From Betaproteobacteria bacterium (GTDB lineage Bacteria > Pseudomonadota > Gammaproteobacteria > Burkholderiales > Burkholderiaceae_A), in assembly GCA_016868305.1 (NCBI GenBank), contig VGHK01000004.1, positions 1-64,000 of the forward strand: a DNA stretch of 64,000 nucleotides. The letters are read 5' to 3'. A model generated the notes under the pieces. That model did no database searches. It was given only the letters and a program-made list of their open reading frames with translations, and was not told the DNA's origin. This document shows positions 12,449 through 24,374 of this stretch, in pieces (the first letter of the stretch is position 1; each line of letters starts with the position of its first letter). The position numbers were made by a program, and so were the translations under genes.

Positions 12449-14197
12449 TTATTGCTGGCGGTGCAGATCTGGTCTATTTTTGAAACGCAGCTCTTCTGGA
12501 TAGGGAAAAACGTCATCGAGAATGCCGTGCTTGATCCGATCTTGCTGGGCCTGCCAATAGCCTGCCTCAAGCAGATCGGAATGGTACTTCAGGAAGGGCC
12601 TACGAAGTCGCGGTTGACCAAGCAGAAACTGGGCGAATTCCTCCGGAAAGACATCATTGGGACCCACGGTATACCAGGGCTCGCTGGCCATTTCGTCCTC
12701 GGGCGTGCGCGGCGGCGGGATTTTGCGAAACCGGCACTCGGTCAGATATTGAATCTCGTCGTAGTCGTAGAAGACCACACGATGGTAGCGGGTCATTCCG
12801 AAGTTTTTATAGAGCATGTCGCCGGGGAAGATATTGGCGGCTACGAGCTGCCGAATAGCATCGCCATACTCGCGAACCGCATGGTCTACCTGGGCCTCTG
12901 TGGCATGCTCAAGGTACAGGTTTAAGGGGATCATTCGTCTTTCAATGTACATATGGCGAATCACAATGCGGTCATCCACCTCATCGATCATGCTGGGAGC
13001 AAGGGTCTTGATCTCATCAATCAGACCAGGATCAAAACGTGCCCTGGGGAAGTCCACATTGGAGTACTCCCAGGTGTCTGCCATACGGCCCGCCCGGTCG
13101 TGCAGCTTTACGAGCTGGTACTTAGAGACGATATGTTCGCGGCTGACGTCCTTGGACCGCACATCCTTAATGATCTTAAAGACATAGGGGAAGGAGGGGA
13201 GTGTGAAGACCAGCATGACTAAGCCCTTGATGCCTTCGGCAATACAGAACTGGTCATTGGAGTGCTTCAGGTGGTGTAGAAAGTCGCGGTAGAAAAGTGT
13301 CTTGCCCTGTTTCTGCAGGCCAAGCATGGTGTAGAGCTCGCTGTTGGGCTTGTGGGGCATCAGCGAGCCCAGAAACTGTACATAGGCCGAGGGCACCTCC
13401 ATGTCGACCATGAAATAGGCCCGGGCAAAAGAAAAGAGCACGGAGATCTGCTCAGAACTAAAGATCACGGTATCGAGATACAGTCGTCCCTTGGGGTCTC
13501 TTAGTATGGGTACCGCAAAGCCCAAGGGAACTCCATCATTCATGATGCGGCTGATCAGGTAGGCGCCTTTGTTGCGATAAAAAAGTGATCGTAGGACATG
13601 AATCTGGATATCGATCTCGGCATGAAATGGTCGGCCGAGGTCACGGCAGGCGGCCTTGAGCACCAGTCGCAAGTCTCGGTCGATATCCTGCCAGGGGCAG
13701 GCCATGCCGAGGTCAACGGCGATCTGGATCAGGCAACGCCGAAGGCCTGTGGTTCGGGGGTAGTAGATACGGTAAGACGGTGGGTCGGAGTCGAGATAGT
13801 CTGTTGAGACTGCCGGGCGCACGAATAGGTTTTCGTTGCGAAAGTACTCGCGGTGCAGGATGCGCGTGGTAACCGAGTTAAAAAAACTCTCCGCAAGCTC
13901 CGGCTGGCGGTGATTGGTAAGCAGCATGATAAAGGCCCGCTTCACCTCAGCCCAACGCCGGTTTGTCAGGTCCTTATTGTCTGCCAGTTCGGAGAGCTGC
14001 TCGCAGGTCTCGCGCACCCGCTCATCGTAAAACGCAATACGCCTGCGGGAGAGCTTGCGAATCTCCTGGTACTGACCGGCCTCAAACTGGGTCTTTGCCT
14101 GCTGTGCGTTATAGCGAAAGAGCCCATAGTGGCGATGAAAGCCATCGAGAACGATCTGGGCGATCTGGCTTTCGGTAAGAGCGCCGGCTGGATTCAT
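12449..14197 (-). CDS. aceK: Bifunctional isocitrate dehydrogenase kinase/phosphatase
   Basis: 582 aa; GIKGLVMLVFTLPSFPYVFKIIKDVR, MYIERRMIPLNLYLE, FGMTRYHRVVFYDYDEIQYLTECRFRKIPP. Confidence 0.97.
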   Translation of the reverse strand: MNPAGALTESQIAQIVLDGFHRHYGLFRYNAQQAKTQFEAGQYQEIRKLSRRRIAFYDERVRETCEQLSELADNKDLTNRRWAEVKRAFIMLLTNHRQPELAESFFNSVTTRILHREYFRNENLFVRPAVSTDYLDSDPPSYRIYYPRTTGLRRCLIQIAVDLGMACPWQDIDRDLRLVLKAACRDLGRPFHAEIDIQIHVLRSLFYRNKGAYLISRIMNDGVPLGFAVPILRDPKGRLYLDTVIFSSEQISVLFSFARAYFMVDMEVPSAYVQFLGSLMPHKPNSELYTMLGLQKQGKTLFYRDFLHHLKHSNDQFCIAEGIKGLVMLVFTLPSFPYVFKIIKDVRSKDVSREHIVSKYQLVKLHDRAGRMADTWEYSNVDFPRARFDPGLIDEIKTLAPSMIDEVDDRIVIRHMYIERRMIPLNLYLEHATEAQVDHAVREYGDAIRQLVAANIFPGDMLYKNFGMTRYHRVVFYDYDEIQYLTECRFRKIPPPRTPEDEMASEPWYTVGPNDVFPEEFAQFLLGQPRLRRPFLKYHSDLLEAGYWQAQQDRIKHGILDDVFPYPEELRFKNRPDLHRQQ

Positions 14198-14198
14198 G

Positions 14199-15383
14199 CT
14201 ATCCCTGCAGGCTAAAGCCTTGGGTCACCCGAGATCGGTCTCGGGCCACGCTCATAATCAGGCCTATTCCCACCCCAAGGGTAACTAGTGCAGTGCCGCC
14301 GTAGGAGACAAAGGGCAGGGGCACCCCCACCACCGGCAACAGGCCGGTAACCATAGCAAGGTTCACAAAGGCATAGGTAAACGCGGTGAGTGCTAGGCTT
14401 GCGGCCAGCAATCGGCCAAAGATGGTGGGCGCGCCCAGCGACACCCAGAGGCTTCTGAGCACCAGCCCGATATACAGGGCAGTGAGTAGCAGCGCTCCAA
14501 GAAACCCAAACTCCTCTGCGAAGCCCGAGAAGATAAAGTCGGTCTCGCGTTCGGGGATGAAGTCGAGCTGGGCCTGGGTCCCCTTGAGCCAGCCTTTGCC
14601 CCAGATGCCGCCAGACCCCACGGCGATCATCGACTGAATAATGTGAAAACCCTTGCCCAGGGGGTCTCGGGTGGGATCTAAAAGGGTACAGACTCTCTGG
14701 CGCTGGTATTCTCGAAGCCCGGGCCAGTCTACCCCAGGTGCACAGACCTGGTCTCCAAAGGCAATGAGCAGCAGTATTAGTAGAAGAGCACCGCCTGCGA
14801 CGATCCCAATGAGCCTCCAGGACAGTCCGGCAAGGTAGATCACAAATATGCCCGAGGCAGCGACCAGAATGGCCGTGCCCAGGTCGGGCTGCCGCAGGAT
14901 CAACGCCACAGGCAGCAGGAGCAGCAGCACGATGACCACCCAGTCGCGGACCGTTTTCAGGCCATCGCGCTGGTGTACCAGCCAGGCGAGCATCAGGGGC
15001 ATGGCGATCTTCATGAGCTCAGAGGGCTGGATACGGGTAATGCCGAGGTCGAGCCAGCGGGTAGCGCCCTTGCTGGTCTGGCCAAAGAACTCGACTGCAA
15101 GCAGCAGCAAGAGCCCTGTGGCATAGAGGGGAATGGCGGTCTTCTGAAGCCAGTTGGCCGGAACCTGGGCGATGACAAACATGATCAGCCCGGCCAGGGC
15201 CAGGTTGCGGGCATGGGAAAAAAACCGCTCGGGGTCGTGGTGGCTTGCGCTGTAGACTGCAAGCAGGCTGAGCCCCATCAGTCCACAGAAGATAAAGAAT
15301 AGGGGCTGATCCAGTGCCATGAACCGCTGTCGTGCCCAGAGCCCAACGGCCCGCCAGCCCACATGTGCGCGACGGTCGTTCAT
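14199..15383 (-). CDS. rodA: Rod shape-determining protein RodA (SEDS glycosyltransferase)
   Basis: 394 aa polytopic; GKGWLKGTQAQLDFIPERETDFIFSGFAEEFGF, PLPFVSYGGTALVTLGVGIGL. Confidence 0.96.
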   Translation of the reverse strand: MNDRRAHVGWRAVGLWARQRFMALDQPLFFIFCGLMGLSLLAVYSASHHDPERFFSHARNLALAGLIMFVIAQVPANWLQKTAIPLYATGLLLLLAVEFFGQTSKGATRWLDLGITRIQPSELMKIAMPLMLAWLVHQRDGLKTVRDWVVIVLLLLLPVALILRQPDLGTAILVAASGIFVIYLAGLSWRLIGIVAGGALLLILLLIAFGDQVCAPGVDWPGLREYQRQRVCTLLDPTRDPLGKGFHIIQSMIAVGSGGIWGKGWLKGTQAQLDFIPERETDFIFSGFAEEFGFLGALLLTALYIGLVLRSLWVSLGAPTIFGRLLAASLALTAFTYAFVNLAMVTGLLPVVGVPLPFVSYGGTALVTLGVGIGLIMSVARDRSRVTQGFSLQG

Positions 15384-17227
15384 GGTAATGCCCGCCCTTC
15401 CTTGGTGCGCTCTACCAGGAGAAAGTCCATTACCTGACGGGCAATCGGCGCGGCTGCGGCCGCCCCAAATCCGCCATTCTCCACAATGACCGCAAGGGCC
15501 ACCTTGGGATTATCGGCGGGTGCAAATGCCACATACAGGGAGTGGTCACGAAGCCGTTCGGCCACACGACTAGCGACATAGGTTTCATTCTGTTTGATGC
15601 TAAATATCTGGGAGGTGCCGGTCTTTCCCGCTACTTTGTAGGGGGTTCCCGCCATTACCCGAGCGCCCGTTCCCGATAGGTTTACCTCCACCATGGCGTC
15701 CCGTACTAGGCTGAGCCAGTCCTCCGGGATATTCAGGTCTGCCTCAATCTCTGGGGGCATTTCAATTACATTTCCGCTGCGGGGGTCCTCAATAGCCTTT
15801 ACCAGCCGAGGCTTAACGAGCTTGCCGCCATTGGCAAGTGCCGCGGTGGCGCGGGCGAGCTGCAGAATGGTAAAGGCGTTATAGCCCTGCCCAATGCCGA
15901 TCGACGGGGTCTCTCCCGTGAGCCATTCCTTACCGAAGCGTTTCATTTTCCAGTCTGAAGAAGGCAGGATGCCGGCGGTTTCTCCCTCCATATCAATGCC
16001 TGTGGTGCGCCCGAAACCAAAGGGCGCGATGTGTCTGAATATATTGTCCACCCCCATATCGATCGCCAGTTTGTAATAGTAGGTATCGCTGGATACGACG
16101 ATGGACTTCTTGAGGTCTACCCGGCCATGGCCTTCGGGGCGGCTGTCCCGAAAACGGTGGTTGCCGAGCATGAAATAGCCAGGATCTTGAATCGTGTCGC
16201 CCGGCTTGCGCGCGCCCGAGGTCAGTGCCGCGATGGCCATGAAAGGCTTATAGGTTGATCCCGGCGGGTAGATGCCGCGCAGGGCTCGGTTGAGCAAGGG
16301 GACATCCGGCGAGTTATTGAGCTCAGACCAGAGCTCTGGGTCTACTCCGTCGACAAAGGCATTCGGGTCAAAATTGGGCTGCGATACGAAGGCCAATATC
16401 TCGCCTGTCTGGGGCACCATGGCCACCAAGGCGCCCCGGCGCCCCTTATAGGCCTCTTCAATGCGCGTCTGCAGCCCGAAGTCGATCGCAAGCAGCAGGT
16501 TCTTTCCAGGCTCCGGCGCCTTTAATCCCAGTTCACGCACCAGCCGGCCAGAGGCCGTCACTTCAATCTTTTGAAATCCGGGCTGCCCTTTGAGCACCGG
16601 CTCGTAGCTCTTTTCAATCCCGAGTTTTCCAATATGGGTAACGCCCAGGTAATCGTTTGATATACCGGCCTCCTCCAGGCGCTCACGGTCGAACCGGGAG
16701 ACCCGACCAATATGGCCGAGCAGGTGCGACGAGGAGGCTTCAAAGGGATAGCTGCGAATCGAGCGCTGCTGAATATTGACCCCTGGCAGGTCTGCAACCC
16801 GGGTAACGAGTCGGGCAACCTCTTCGTCGGTGAGGCGGGTTTTCAAGGGAATGCTTTCAAAACGCCGCGCCTCGGCGGAGGCCCGGCGGAACCGGTTGAT
16901 CTCTGATGGTCTTAGGCCGATGGTGCCGCTGATGTGTTCAATCGTGGCATTGAGGTTTGTGACCTGAAAAGGCTCGATCTCCAGTGAGAAGCCGGCATCG
17001 TTGCGCGCCAGTACGGTTCCGTAGCGGTCAAGGATTTGTCCCCGAGGCGCCTGTATGGGCAGAAGGGCCATCCGGTTTTCATCGGCACGCGCGGCATGGT
17101 CTTCATGCTGCCAGACCTGCAGCTGGGCAAAGCGAAGCGTCAGCCCCACCATGGCCAGCACCACAAAAAGCGCTGCTACCGACGCCCGCTGGCGAAACTC
17201 TGAGCTGAAACGGCCTGAAAACTCCAT
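15380..17227 (-). CDS. mrdA: Penicillin-binding protein 2
   Basis: 615 aa; PPGSTYKPFMAIAAL, SSDTYYYKLA, KTGTSQIF transpeptidase motifs; adjacent rodA. Confidence 0.96.
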   Translation of the reverse strand: MEFSGRFSSEFRQRASVAALFVVLAMVGLTLRFAQLQVWQHEDHAARADENRMALLPIQAPRGQILDRYGTVLARNDAGFSLEIEPFQVTNLNATIEHISGTIGLRPSEINRFRRASAEARRFESIPLKTRLTDEEVARLVTRVADLPGVNIQQRSIRSYPFEASSSHLLGHIGRVSRFDRERLEEAGISNDYLGVTHIGKLGIEKSYEPVLKGQPGFQKIEVTASGRLVRELGLKAPEPGKNLLLAIDFGLQTRIEEAYKGRRGALVAMVPQTGEILAFVSQPNFDPNAFVDGVDPELWSELNNSPDVPLLNRALRGIYPPGSTYKPFMAIAALTSGARKPGDTIQDPGYFMLGNHRFRDSRPEGHGRVDLKKSIVVSSDTYYYKLAIDMGVDNIFRHIAPFGFGRTTGIDMEGETAGILPSSDWKMKRFGKEWLTGETPSIGIGQGYNAFTILQLARATAALANGGKLVKPRLVKAIEDPRSGNVIEMPPEIEADLNIPEDWLSLVRDAMVEVNLSGTGARVMAGTPYKVAGKTGTSQIFSIKQNETYVASRVAERLRDHSLYVAFAPADNPKVALAVIVENGGFGAAAAAPIARQVMDFLLVERTKEGRALP

Positions 17228-17238
17228 ACCTGAACGAT

Positions 17239-17778
17239 CTACGCCTGTGGTGAGCCGGTTGCACCCGCCTTAGTCCGCATACGACCAGGCCTCGTCTTTC
17301 GCTGCAGCAGCCCCTGAATGAGTCGGCTGACGATAACCCATGTCACCGCCTCAAGCGCGGGCTGAATCAGCAGCACCTGCCCCGGGACGACGCCCTCTAC
17401 GAACCACCGAATCAGGTAGACGCTTGAGAGGGCCAGCAGAAATAAGAGATAGAGATGGGCCATCTGCCCCCAGATCGTGAAGTCAGGAATCCGCCGATGC
17501 AAGGTGATGGCCCCATAGCTCAAAAGTGAATAGGCCAGCGCATGTTGGCCGAGCAATACGCCCTGATGGACATCCATGACCAGGCCCATGAGCCAGGCCG
17601 GGGCCAGGCCAATACGACTGGGCAGGAAGATATTCCAGAAGACCAGAATGATCGCGAGCAGGTCGGGGATGGGCCATTCCGGTCCCCAGGGCATGAGGTT
17701 AAAGAGCAGGCCAAGGGCAAGACTGATCAGAATAAAGCGGCGGGTGGGCGCCCTGCCAATAATCGTCTGGGGTCTCAT
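17239..17778 (-). CDS. mreD: Rod shape-determining protein MreD
   Basis: 179 aa hydrophobic, GLVMDVHQGVLLGQHALAYSLLSY; position in mre operon. Confidence 0.9.
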   Translation of the reverse strand: MRPQTIIGRAPTRRFILISLALGLLFNLMPWGPEWPIPDLLAIILVFWNIFLPSRIGLAPAWLMGLVMDVHQGVLLGQHALAYSLLSYGAITLHRRIPDFTIWGQMAHLYLLFLLALSSVYLIRWFVEGVVPGQVLLIQPALEAVTWVIVSRLIQGLLQRKTRPGRMRTKAGATGSPQA

Positions 17779-18623
17779 GGCGTCTGGGCCCCCCGGCGGA
17801 TAACCAAGACATCCTTCTGTCTGCCCACCGATGCCAAGGGCTTGGCAATCACCGTGGGAAACTGGCCCTGGGGTGCCCCGACCACCAGGGACACTTCCCC
17901 CACTGCCAGACCCACAGGATAGAGGCCATCAAGCCCCGAGGTGACAATCAGGTCGCCCTCCTTGATCTTTGCAGCAAGGTTCACGAACCGAATCTGAAAG
18001 CCATCTTGTTGCCCAAGCCCTTGGCTGATCCCGCGGATACCGGCGGAGGGCAGAAAGACCGGCACCATGAGCTGCTCATCGGACAGCAGGCGCACCTCGG
18101 AGGTGAGCGGAAAAACGCGGCTGACCTGGCCGACAACGCCCTGGCTATTGATCACTGGATCACCAATGGAGACCTGATGTTCGAGTCCTTTGTCGATAAG
18201 CACCTTGCGGCTCAGACTGTCTTGCAGTCCTGACCGCACCTTGGCAACGACACTGGGCAGGCTGTTTTGCTGCCGGATTTCCATAAGCTCTCGAAGGTTT
18301 CGGTTCTCGGTTTGTACCTGGTCCGCAAGCAGCAGGGTCGCCGCATTGCGAAGCTGTTCTTCGCGCATTCGATCGACCTCATCGGCAAGCTCTGCAACGG
18401 TCTTGAGCCGATCTGTCAGCCATAGGGCGAAGTCACGTGGCACCAGCAGGGATTCGACAATCGGATAGAGCACCACGCTTAAGCCCTGCCTGAGGGGCTT
18501 GGCGATATTTACCTCGCTATCGAGCTGCATAAGCAGCGCGGCCGCTGCTAGCGCAATGAAGAGCTTAATTCGGGCTGACAGACCCTGGCGGAAAAATGGC
18601 GGCGGACTCTGAGAGAGGGCCAA
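17775..18623 (-). CDS. mreC: Rod shape-determining protein MreC
   Basis: 282 aa; VLIDKGLEHQVSIGDPVINSQGVVGQV, GDLIVTSGLDGLYPVGLAVGEV. Confidence 0.95.
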   Translation of the reverse strand: MALSQSPPPFFRQGLSARIKLFIALAAAALLMQLDSEVNIAKPLRQGLSVVLYPIVESLLVPRDFALWLTDRLKTVAELADEVDRMREEQLRNAATLLLADQVQTENRNLRELMEIRQQNSLPSVVAKVRSGLQDSLSRKVLIDKGLEHQVSIGDPVINSQGVVGQVSRVFPLTSEVRLLSDEQLMVPVFLPSAGIRGISQGLGQQDGFQIRFVNLAAKIKEGDLIVTSGLDGLYPVGLAVGEVSLVVGAPQGQFPTVIAKPLASVGRQKDVLVIRRGAQTP

Positions 18624-18638
18624 GGCCTCACGCCCCCT

Positions 18639-19730
<1,092 letters not shown>

Positions 19731-19837
19731 TTATCCACTTTCTTCGCCTTCGCATCGGCCGTAGGTGCGGATTTTCTTTAGGCTAGCCGCTTGATCCCGC
19801 ACTGATCCCGTAAGGCGCGAATGCGCCCACCCCATTT

Positions 19838-20119
19838 ATGGACGCCACCGAACTCGAAAAACTTGCAACGCTTAGCCGCCTGGCACTGACTGATCAAGAC
19901 CGCAACGACCTCCTACCGGCGGTCTCGGCAATTCTTGCCTGGGCTGATGGCCTGCATCAGGCGCCAACATCGGGGGTGACACCCATGGCCCATCCGCACG
20001 ACCTTGCCCTGCGACTGCGTGATGACCAGCCCGAGACGCTTCCCAGCCGAGACGCCCTGATGGCCAATGCACCACAGGCATCCCATGGCCTGTTTGTGGT
20101 TCCCCGGGTTGTGGAGTAA
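19838..20119 (+). CDS. gatC: Asp-tRNA(Asn)/Glu-tRNA(Gln) amidotransferase subunit C
   Basis: 93 aa; LEKLATLSRLALTDQDR...LRDDQPET; precedes gatA. Confidence 0.93.
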   Translation: MDATELEKLATLSRLALTDQDRNDLLPAVSAILAWADGLHQAPTSGVTPMAHPHDLALRLRDDQPETLPSRDALMANAPQASHGLFVVPRVVE

Positions 20120-20125
20120 GCCATC

Positions 20126-21733
20126 GTGGACCTGCGTTTTTCTGAGCTGCACGAACTTCGACGGGCGCTGGACAGCGGGATGGTTTCTGCCGAGGAACTG
20201 GCCCAGGACTATCTGGATGCCTTGGCCAGGGACCCTTATGGAGCGGTCTTGGCCATCGACCCAGACCGCACTCTCGCCCAGGCGCGTGCGGCGCAGCAGC
20301 GGCTGGATTCACCCGCGTCTGAGGACACAAGCCCTTTGGTGGGGCTGCCTATTCTGCATAAGGATGTCATTGTTACCCAGGGCTGGCCAACGACCGCCGG
20401 CTCAAAGATGCTGGAGGGCTACCGAAGCCCGTTTGACGCTGAGCTGGTCGCCCGGCTTCTGGCAGAAGGAATGGTCTGCCTGGGAAAGGCCAACTGCGAC
20501 GAATTTGCCATGGGCTCTGCAAACCTACATTCCGCCTATGGTGTCTGCCGCAACCCCTGGGATACTGAGCGTATTCCCGGAGGGTCGTCTGGCGGGTCAG
20601 CGGCTGCGGTTGCCGCGGGGCTTGCGCCCGCTGCCACGGGCACTGATACCGGCGGCTCGATTCGGCAGCCCGCCGCGATGTGTGGCATTACGGGGATCAA
20701 GCCTACCTATGGCCGTGTCTCACGCTGGGGTCTGGTGGCCTATGCCTCAAGCCTTGATCAGGCTGGGCCCATGGCCCGATCGGCCGCAGACTGTGCCTGG
20801 CTGCTCAACGCCATGGCCGGTCATGACCCCAAAGACGCTACCAGCCTTGCCCGTGAGCCCGAAGACTTTGGCCGGTTTCTGCAGGCGTCTCTGTCGAACA
20901 GTTCCGGGCCCGATCGGCCGCTTTCGGGAATTCGGCTGGGCCTGCCGCGTCAGTACTTTGGGCCGGGTCTTTCTGCCCCAGTGCGTGCGGCGATTGATCA
21001 TGCCCTTGCTGAGCTGCAGTTGTTGGGTGCGGAGTGTCTGGAGGTCGACCTGCCGCGCACCGAGCTCTCGATTCCTGCCTATTACGTAATTGCGCCGGCC
21101 GAGGCCTCGAGCAACCTATCGCGGTTTGATGGCGTGCGCTATGGCCACCGCAGCGCGCAGGCGCAAGACTTGCAGTCCTTGTACCGCAATAGCCGGGCCG
21201 AAGGTTTTGGCCCCGAGGTGCGTCGACGCATTCTGGTGGGCACCTTTGTCCTGTCCCATGGATATTACGATGCCTACTATCTGCAGGCGCAGAAGGTGCG
21301 CCGCCTGATAGCCCAGGATTTTCTGGCGGCCTTTGACCAGTGCGACTTTATCGTGGGCCCCGTTTCGCCAACCCTGGCATGGGGTATTGATGCTGCGGGC
21401 CAGGAAAAAGACCCGTTGGCAGACTACCTGGCCGATATCTACACCCTTGGTGCCAGCCTTGCGGGTCTTCCTGCCATGTCCGTGCCCTGTGGCTTTGGCC
21501 ATGCCAGCGATGGCGCGGGTCCGCTGCCGGTGGGATTGCAGATTATTGGCCGACAGTTTTCTGAGGCGCGCATGCTCGGGCTTGCCCATCGGTATCAGCA
21601 GGCCACCGACTGGCATCGGCGCTGCCCGCCGCCCGCTGCTGGGCGGGCCTTGACCGCATCAGGGTCTGGCGCATCTTCGGTGCCTCACGCTTTCGCAGCC
21701 GAAGCCGGTCTGGCCGCACGGGGCGCGCCCTGA
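20126..21733 (+). CDS. gatA: Asp-tRNA(Asn)/Glu-tRNA(Gln) amidotransferase subunit A
   Basis: Amidase signature [61 protein letters not shown]. Confidence 0.97.
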   Translation: MDLRFSELHELRRALDSGMVSAEELAQDYLDALARDPYGAVLAIDPDRTLAQARAAQQRLDSPASEDTSPLVGLPILHKDVIVTQGWPTTAGSKMLEGYRSPFDAELVARLLAEGMVCLGKANCDEFAMGSANLHSAYGVCRNPWDTERIPGGSSGGSAAAVAAGLAPAATGTDTGGSIRQPAAMCGITGIKPTYGRVSRWGLVAYASSLDQAGPMARSAADCAWLLNAMAGHDPKDATSLAREPEDFGRFLQASLSNSSGPDRPLSGIRLGLPRQYFGPGLSAPVRAAIDHALAELQLLGAECLEVDLPRTELSIPAYYVIAPAEASSNLSRFDGVRYGHRSAQAQDLQSLYRNSRAEGFGPEVRRRILVGTFVLSHGYYDAYYLQAQKVRRLIAQDFLAAFDQCDFIVGPVSPTLAWGIDAAGQEKDPLADYLADIYTLGASLAGLPAMSVPCGFGHASDGAGPLPVGLQIIGRQFSEARMLGLAHRYQQATDWHRRCPPPAAGRALTASGSGASSVPHAFAAEAGLAARGAP

Positions 21734-23211
21734 TGGACTGGGAGCTTGTGATTGGGCTTGAGACCCATGTGCAGCTTAGCACCCAGTCGAAGATGTTCTC
21801 GCCGGCTTCAACGGCCTTCGGGGCGCAGCCCAACACCCAGGCCCATCCGATCGACCTTGCCTTGCCGGGGGTACTGCCCAGCCCAAACCGCGCTGCGGTA
21901 GCGGCCGCGATTCGTTTCGGTCTGGCCGTGGGGGGCAGGATCGCTCCAGTTTCCATCTTTGCGCGCAAAAACTATTTCTACCCCGACCTGCCCAAGGGCT
22001 ACCAGATCAGCCAGTTTGAAACCCCGGTGGTCTCGGGCGGGTCAGTGCCCATTGTGCTGCCCGATGGCACTGAGCGCGACATTGTGCTTACCCGTGCGCA
22101 CCTCGAAGAAGATGCCGGCAAATCCATTCATGAGGGCCTAGAAGACTTTCCGCAAGGCTGCTCGGGCATTGACCTAAATCGCGCGGGAACGCCGCTGCTG
22201 GAGATCGTTACCGAGCCAGTAATGCGGTCTGCGGCCGAGGCAGTGGCCTATGCCAAGGCCTTGCATGGCCTAGTCACCTGGATTGGTATCTGCGATGGCA
22301 ATCTGCAAGAAGGCTCTTTTCGGGTCGATGCCAATGTCTCGGTACGGCCGGTCGGCAGCCAGACGCTCGGCACCCGGTGCGAGATCAAGAACCTCAACTC
22401 GTTTCGGTTTCTGGAGCGCGCCATTCAGGTCGAGGCAGCACGCCAGGTCGAGCTCATTACCTCGGGCGGCAGTGTCCGTCAGGAGACGCGACTCTTTGAC
22501 CCCGATCGTGATGAGACCCGGTCGATGCGCAGTAAAGAAGACGCCCACGACTACCGTTATTTTCCTGATCCCGATCTGCCCCCTCTGACCGTCGGGGCCG
22601 AGGAGATCGCAGCAGTCGCCCAAGAGATGCCGGCGCTGCCTGGGGCCATTAAGACACGACTCATCTCCGACTATGGCCTGTCGGGCTACGACGCAGCGAC
22701 AGTGACGGCCAGCCAGTCTTCGTATCGGTATTTTGAGCAGGGCCTCGCGGCGCTCTCTGGCCTGCCAGCCGGTGGCGCCACCCCCGATCGCGCCAAGGGT
22801 TTGGTGAACTGGATGATGGGGGAACTCGCCTCGGCGCTGAACCGTGCTGATCTTTCGATCGAGTCCTCACCGGTCTCGGCCCAGGCGCTGGCAGCGCTGA
22901 TGCTGCGGGTCGAAGACGGCACGATTAGTCATAAGATTGCGCGTGAGGTCTTTGGTCTGCTCTGGGACGGCAGCTTTGCCTCGGCCGATGCCGCCATCAG
23001 CGCCAAGGGGCTGCGCCAGATTCAAGACACCGGCGCGCTGCAGGCATTTGTGGCAGAGGTGATCGACGCCAACCCAAAGATGGTGGCAGAGTTTCTGTCG
23101 GGCAAAGACAAAGCCTTAAATGCCCTGGTTGGGCAGGTTATGAAGCGGTCTGCGGGCAAGGCCAATCCGCAGGTGGTGACAGAGCTTCTTAAGGCGCAGA
23201 TTCAAAAATAG
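21733..23211 (+). CDS. gatB: Asp-tRNA(Asn)/Glu-tRNA(Gln) amidotransferase subunit B
   Basis: [52 protein letters not shown]; starts on the last base of the gatA stop. Confidence 0.98.
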   Translation: MDWELVIGLETHVQLSTQSKMFSPASTAFGAQPNTQAHPIDLALPGVLPSPNRAAVAAAIRFGLAVGGRIAPVSIFARKNYFYPDLPKGYQISQFETPVVSGGSVPIVLPDGTERDIVLTRAHLEEDAGKSIHEGLEDFPQGCSGIDLNRAGTPLLEIVTEPVMRSAAEAVAYAKALHGLVTWIGICDGNLQEGSFRVDANVSVRPVGSQTLGTRCEIKNLNSFRFLERAIQVEAARQVELITSGGSVRQETRLFDPDRDETRSMRSKEDAHDYRYFPDPDLPPLTVGAEEIAAVAQEMPALPGAIKTRLISDYGLSGYDAATVTASQSSYRYFEQGLAALSGLPAGGATPDRAKGLVNWMMGELASALNRADLSIESSPVSAQALAALMLRVEDGTISHKIAREVFGLLWDGSFASADAAISAKGLRQIQDTGALQAFVAEVIDANPKMVAEFLSGKDKALNALVGQVMKRSAGKANPQVVTELLKAQIQK

Positions 23212-23273
23212 CCAAGCCTAGGGCGGTTGGTGAGCCTGACGGCCGATGGCCTTGCCGAATTAGGTTTCAGGCA

Positions 23274-24185
23274 TCAGCGCGGCGAATACTCCGGTAATGC
23301 TTCGAGGCTCGTGCCAATGGCCTGGGCGTAGAGCGGCAAGACCCGGGGCAGCACGCGGGAGATCTCATCAATACGGCTGTTGCCCGATGGATGGGTGGAC
23401 AGCCACTGGGGCGGAGCCCCCCTGCTCTGCGACTGCATCTTGCGCCACAGGCTAATTGCTGCCCGGGGGTCGTAGCCGGCGCGGGCCGCTAAGTCGAGGC
23501 CCACGAGGTCGGCATCGGTCTCGTCATCCCGCGAAAACTTCAGGCTTAAGAGCTGCCCTCCATAACCTAGTACCTGTCGGCCGGCCTGGCCAAAACCCAA
23601 GACCTCCGACAATACCGAGGCACCAATGTCGGTGAGCTGTGCCTTGGCCATTTGCGCGCGGGCATGTTCGCGCAGGGCGTGGGCCATCTCATGGCCCATG
23701 ATGGCCGCCACCTCCTCGTCGCTAAGGCTGAGACGATTTAGAATTCCTGTGAAAAAAGCGATCTTTCCGCCAGGCATGCAAAAGGCATTGACCTGGTCGG
23801 AGCGCAGCACGATGACCTCCCATTGCCACCGGCGGGCATCCGGGTTCCAGGCGTAGGCATGGGGCTTTAGACGATTGGCGATGGCGCGCAGCCGAATGAC
23901 CTCGGGGTCGGTATCCGGCAGCAGTGCATTTTTCTGAGCGGCCTGCTTTTTGATGGCGTCAAACTGCTGGGCAGCGGACCGCTCAATTTGTGCCGCCGGA
24001 ATTAGGCGGCGCACCTCAGAGGTGGGTTTGACGGGAACGCTGTCGGTGGGCCCGCTTGCCGTGCTTGGCGTGGCCGCACAGCCCGAGAGGCCCAACAGGC
24101 CGACCATGGCCCATGCCGCTAGCCGGACCCGCCTATACTGCGCCTGTTGCCTATTCTTACGCGGAGACACAGAGGGCTTCGGCAT
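23274..24185 (-). CDS. M48-family metallopeptidase (lipoprotein)
   Basis: VAAIMGHEMAHALREHARAQMAK HExxH motif; lipobox LLGLSGCAA; start revised to MPKPSVSP. Confidence 0.9.
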   Translation of the reverse strand: MPKPSVSPRKNRQQAQYRRVRLAAWAMVGLLGLSGCAATPSTASGPTDSVPVKPTSEVRRLIPAAQIERSAAQQFDAIKKQAAQKNALLPDTDPEVIRLRAIANRLKPHAYAWNPDARRWQWEVIVLRSDQVNAFCMPGGKIAFFTGILNRLSLSDEEVAAIMGHEMAHALREHARAQMAKAQLTDIGASVLSEVLGFGQAGRQVLGYGGQLLSLKFSRDDETDADLVGLDLAARAGYDPRAAISLWRKMQSQSRGAPPQWLSTHPSGNSRIDEISRVLPRVLPLYAQAIGTSLEALPEYSPR

Positions 24186-24374
24186 AGAAGATTCCTTAGA
24201 AACGCACTGCCAGACAAACACCATTGGACCATTATTTTGCGTCACAGCTCACCCCTTGAAGACCCGCAAGACCCTAAAACCGCTGTAGGCTCCAAACCAG
24301 CTGCTGCCGGGGCCTCTCCGCCGTCCGGGGCCCCGGGTGCTCTACCAGGTGTTCCACCGCGGGCATTGCTGATC

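Noticed and set aside
20067-21089. 340-aa ORF overlapping gatA in another frame
   Set aside because: Trp/Arg/Pro-rich out-of-frame translation of gatA.
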